Positions 32,499 to 34,296 of a stretch of 34,296 nucleotides of DNA are shown here, piece after piece. This stretch comes from Ophiothrix spiculata (Eukaryota; Echinodermata; Ophiuroidea; Amphilepidida; Ophiotrichidae), in the NCBI GenBank assembly GCA_000969725.1, contig JXSR01S002969.1; one strand, written 5' to 3'. The number at the start of each line of letters is the position of its first letter. The first letter of the stretch is position 1. Under the pieces are notes generated by a model. It saw only the letters and a list, made by a program, of their open reading frames with translations, searched no databases and was not told where the DNA came from. A program made the translations under genes and the position numbers.

Positions 32499-32667
32499 GC
32501 CTTGATAGCTCAGCGGTAGATCTCTCACTTCGTAATGCATGACTAACCCCTGCCATAATCCATGGTTCGAGTCCCCACAAAGGCAGTGGAAACTATTTAT
32601 CTTTTCATGATTGAAAAATAGTTAGGATTCACATTTTCCTGGGCATGTGGATTCCTCGTACCCTTAA
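32499..32667 (+). mobile_element. tRNA-derived SINE-like element
   Basis: TAGCTCAGCGG at 32506-32516 matches the Pol III A box and GGTTCGAGTCC at 32564-32574 matches the B box exactly. The flanking GCCTT and AAGGC can pair like an acceptor stem, but the D, anticodon and T stems are broken and the A-B spacing is about 14 bases too long, so it is not a working tRNA. The following 85 bp, ending CGTACCCTTAA, is shared with an inverted copy at 18019-18107, which makes a mobile SINE more likely than a lone tRNA pseudogene. Confidence 0.78.
32506..32574 (+). promoter_or_regulatory. Internal Pol III promoter (A and B boxes)
   Basis: A box TAGCTCAGCGG and B box GGTTCGAGTCC, about 47 bp apart. This is the type 2 promoter known from tRNA genes and SINEs. 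Activity cannot be judged from sequence. Confidence 0.7.
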
Positions 32668-32669
32668 TT

Positions 32670-33105
32670 GCCATTAAAAACTGCTGTGATCGATAGACTC
32701 AAAGCAATTTATTTCAAAAAAAATTTGCAAGATCTCACTAAAATGAAACGATAGAAATGAGACGAACGAAAAATTCAAAATAATTGCAGTTTACAATTTG
32801 CTTAACATTTTCAATGAGTTTAAAAATATTCCAATTTGCTCAATCTATTTAAAGATTGACTTTTCAATTGATCAGTACAGTGGAGTAGTATTATAGGCCT
32901 ATACCACATGAGAAGACATAAGACATAATTCATTTATTTCCACATACATGTAAATACAGTGTGGACACAATTATAAACATTGTGGCACATTAACTTAATA
33001 TAAACATTGTGGAAGAGAGCAAGAAAATAAGCCAAAGGCCTGTCAAGTTCTTGTCTCCAGTACAGAATAATATGAGAATAATAAATATAAAAAATACATG
33101 TAGGC
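32670..33105. other. No supported gene
   Basis: AT-rich. A 14-bp direct repeat, TATAAACATTGTGG, occurs at 32972 and 32999. One TAGGCCTA lies near 32896. Confidence 0.4.
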
Positions 33106-33109
33106 TTGC

Positions 33110-33158
33110 CTTCCTCCCAAACCACAATTCGATAGCCAAAGAGTGGAGTGGGAAGAAG
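33110..33158. repeat. Stem-loop repeat, copy 1
   Basis: A 10-bp stem, CTTCCTCCCA with TGGGAAGAAG (one mismatch), encloses a 29-base loop containing ACCACAATTCGATAGCCAAA. The loop matches copy 2 at 28 of 29 bases. Confidence 0.75.
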
Positions 33159-33350
33159 GTATGACAAAGAAAAAATACTAAAATTAATGCAACAGTGTCT
33201 GTAAGATCAGACTCATTAAAATAAAACGAAATTTAGCAAGAAAATTGAACAGAAATTAAATCAGTAATATCAAAAATATATTGCTCAACTTAATTTTTGA
33301 AAGAGAGCAATTTCATGTTTAACTGAGAAATATAACAAAAATAATGCTAC

Positions 33351-33399
33351 CTTCCTCTCAAACCACAATTCGATAGCCAAAGAGAGGAGTGAGAGGAAG
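33351..33399. repeat. Stem-loop repeat, copy 2
   Basis: A perfect 10-bp stem, CTTCCTCTCA with TGAGAGGAAG, encloses the same 29-base loop. It lies 241 bp after copy 1 in the same orientation. Sequence outside the stem-loops is not shared. One stem pair differs in both strands at once (C-G in copy 1, T-A here). Confidence 0.78.
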
Positions 33400-34026
33400 A
33401 TATCGTGCATATAACTATAGGGCCTTAGTTAAATGTAAAAAGAGCACACAATTTTCAAAGACCTCGCAAAAAAGACTGCAATACCATTATCTGAAGATAC
33501 ATGCACATATAATCAACAACATCAGGTCAAAACAAATTATTTACTCAATTTTTTTTTTTAGAAATAGACACAAGCCTACGTGACAATACCAAACAGTAAT
33601 AAAATCACTCTTATAAGGCATTACATAGGCCTCTACTTGTAGTTATTGGCTACAATATCAGCTCTGACTCCCTACATTTCATTGTCTTTCATATTCATAA
33701 ACACTTGTTTTGCACTCTTTTCCCACAGCGAAGTTATGTTTATAAACAATAAACAAGATTACAATATGTGATTAGTTCCAGCCCTAGAAACCTAATTTGT
33801 ATTGTCTACTTTATTATGTTCCTACATGGCCCAATCCCCTGCCAATCAATAAAGAATCTTACAAATCATGGATGCTTAAGCAAACTTTCTGCCTCAATTG
33901 ATGCACAAACAAAGTACCTGGTGCAGCTCCAACATCTATACCTAAAGTCACTAAAGCACTATGCATACTGATATGAATGCCAACCAAGGAATTTTTATAG
34001 GGGAACTGGTATTCTCTGCCATCTTG
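33400..34026. other. No supported gene
   Basis: AT-rich sequence with two short plus-strand frames (33389-33583, 33768-33971) lacking any motif. Confidence 0.4.
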
Positions 34027-34294
34027 TGTCGCTCATGGAGCAGAGTTATTGTACCTCCGGATATATTCAGAGTTTGACCCGATATCCAGGCAGATCGCGT
34101 AAATCTTCACACTTGACGCATATACAGCGTGTGCATTTTGTTTCAAGCGCAAATTGTGCTTGCGTTTCAAATAGCGTGTATTGAGACTTGCTTTGATCAA
34201 AGTACGCCAATAATCTGTTGGGAAGCCTCTCGAAGTGAGACACGCGTAGCCGTAAAATGCCGGAGGTACAATAACTCACCCTCCATGAGCGACA
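34027..34294. mobile_element. Inverted-repeat element reaching the window edge
   Basis: TGTCGCTCATGGAG at the left and CTCCATGAGCGACA at the right are exact inverses; just inside, GAGTTATTGTACCTCCGG is also inverted. A small hairpin, CAAGCGCAAATTGTGCTTG, lies near the centre. Only two bases remain to the right, so the target duplication and class cannot be tested. A 70-codon minus-strand frame inside is not supported. Confidence 0.75.
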
Positions 34295-34296
34295 AT

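Noticed and set aside
32499-32590. Functional tRNA gene
   Set aside because: A and B boxes are good but D, anticodon and T stems do not pair, and a second copy shares the downstream tail; a SINE is more likely.
1-34296. Bacterial operon, phage or plasmid content
   Set aside because: No long frames, ribosome-binding sites or gene packing; SINE, MITE and scaffold-gap features point to an animal genome.

Overview
The window looks like intronic or intergenic DNA from a metazoan nuclear genome, most likely a marine invertebrate. It is AT-rich (about one third G+C by eye). No open reading frame reaches 130 codons, there is no bacterial-style gene packing, and an 810-bp run of N (18108-18917) marks a scaffold gap. 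The palindromic octamer TAGGCCTA occurs 12 times and there are many short fold-back transposons. I associate this flavour with echinoderm, hemichordate or similar deuterostome assemblies, but that placement is an impression, not a demonstration.

No protein-coding gene can be called with confidence. The open frames in the window are short, lie in repeats, or lack recognisable domains. Two places have weak exon-like character: 28511-28638 on the minus strand (a locally GC-rich frame behind a good splice acceptor) and 4218-4330 (a GC-rich island open in several frames). Neither is identified.

What the sequence does support is a dense set of mobile-element remnants, about 7 kb of the 33.5 kb of readable sequence. 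(a) Seven short elements with terminal inverted repeats sit between 3-bp duplications. Five use TTA or TAA (7247, 8528, 14076, 28771, 31218). Two copies of one family use CTG (6689, 25812). This is the target preference known for PIF/Harbinger transposons. (b) One 413-bp element has a perfect 8-bp duplication and hAT-type ends (27359-27771); another CAGGG-ended element may belong to the same class (17546-17777). (c) Several further fold-back elements have unassigned ends (6, 2577, 6389, 7863, 13360, 20085, 34027). (d) A tRNA-derived SINE-like element has Pol III A and B boxes at 32499-32667, with a second inverted copy cut by the assembly gap at 18019-18107.

The most striking object is a 3165-bp giant fold-back element at 9173-12337. 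It has a perfect 26-bp terminal inverted repeat and a further perfect 64-bp inverted block. Its arms are built from about 17 monomers of roughly 185 bp, each carrying an AAAATGGCCGCC-like core, 11 in one orientation and then 6 in the other. Part of the left arm has a two-monomer higher-order repeat of about 375 bp.

Region by region: 1-6150 is mostly plain AT-rich sequence with two small palindromes; 6150-8690 is a cluster of small fold-back elements; 9173-12337 is the giant element; 13360-17780 has three more inverted-repeat elements; 18019-20365 holds the gap with duplicated flanks and another inverted-repeat element; 21300-25412 is mostly featureless; 25812-31435 is again rich in small elements and tandem repeats; 32499-34294 holds the SINE, a duplicated stem-loop and a last inverted-repeat element running to the window edge.
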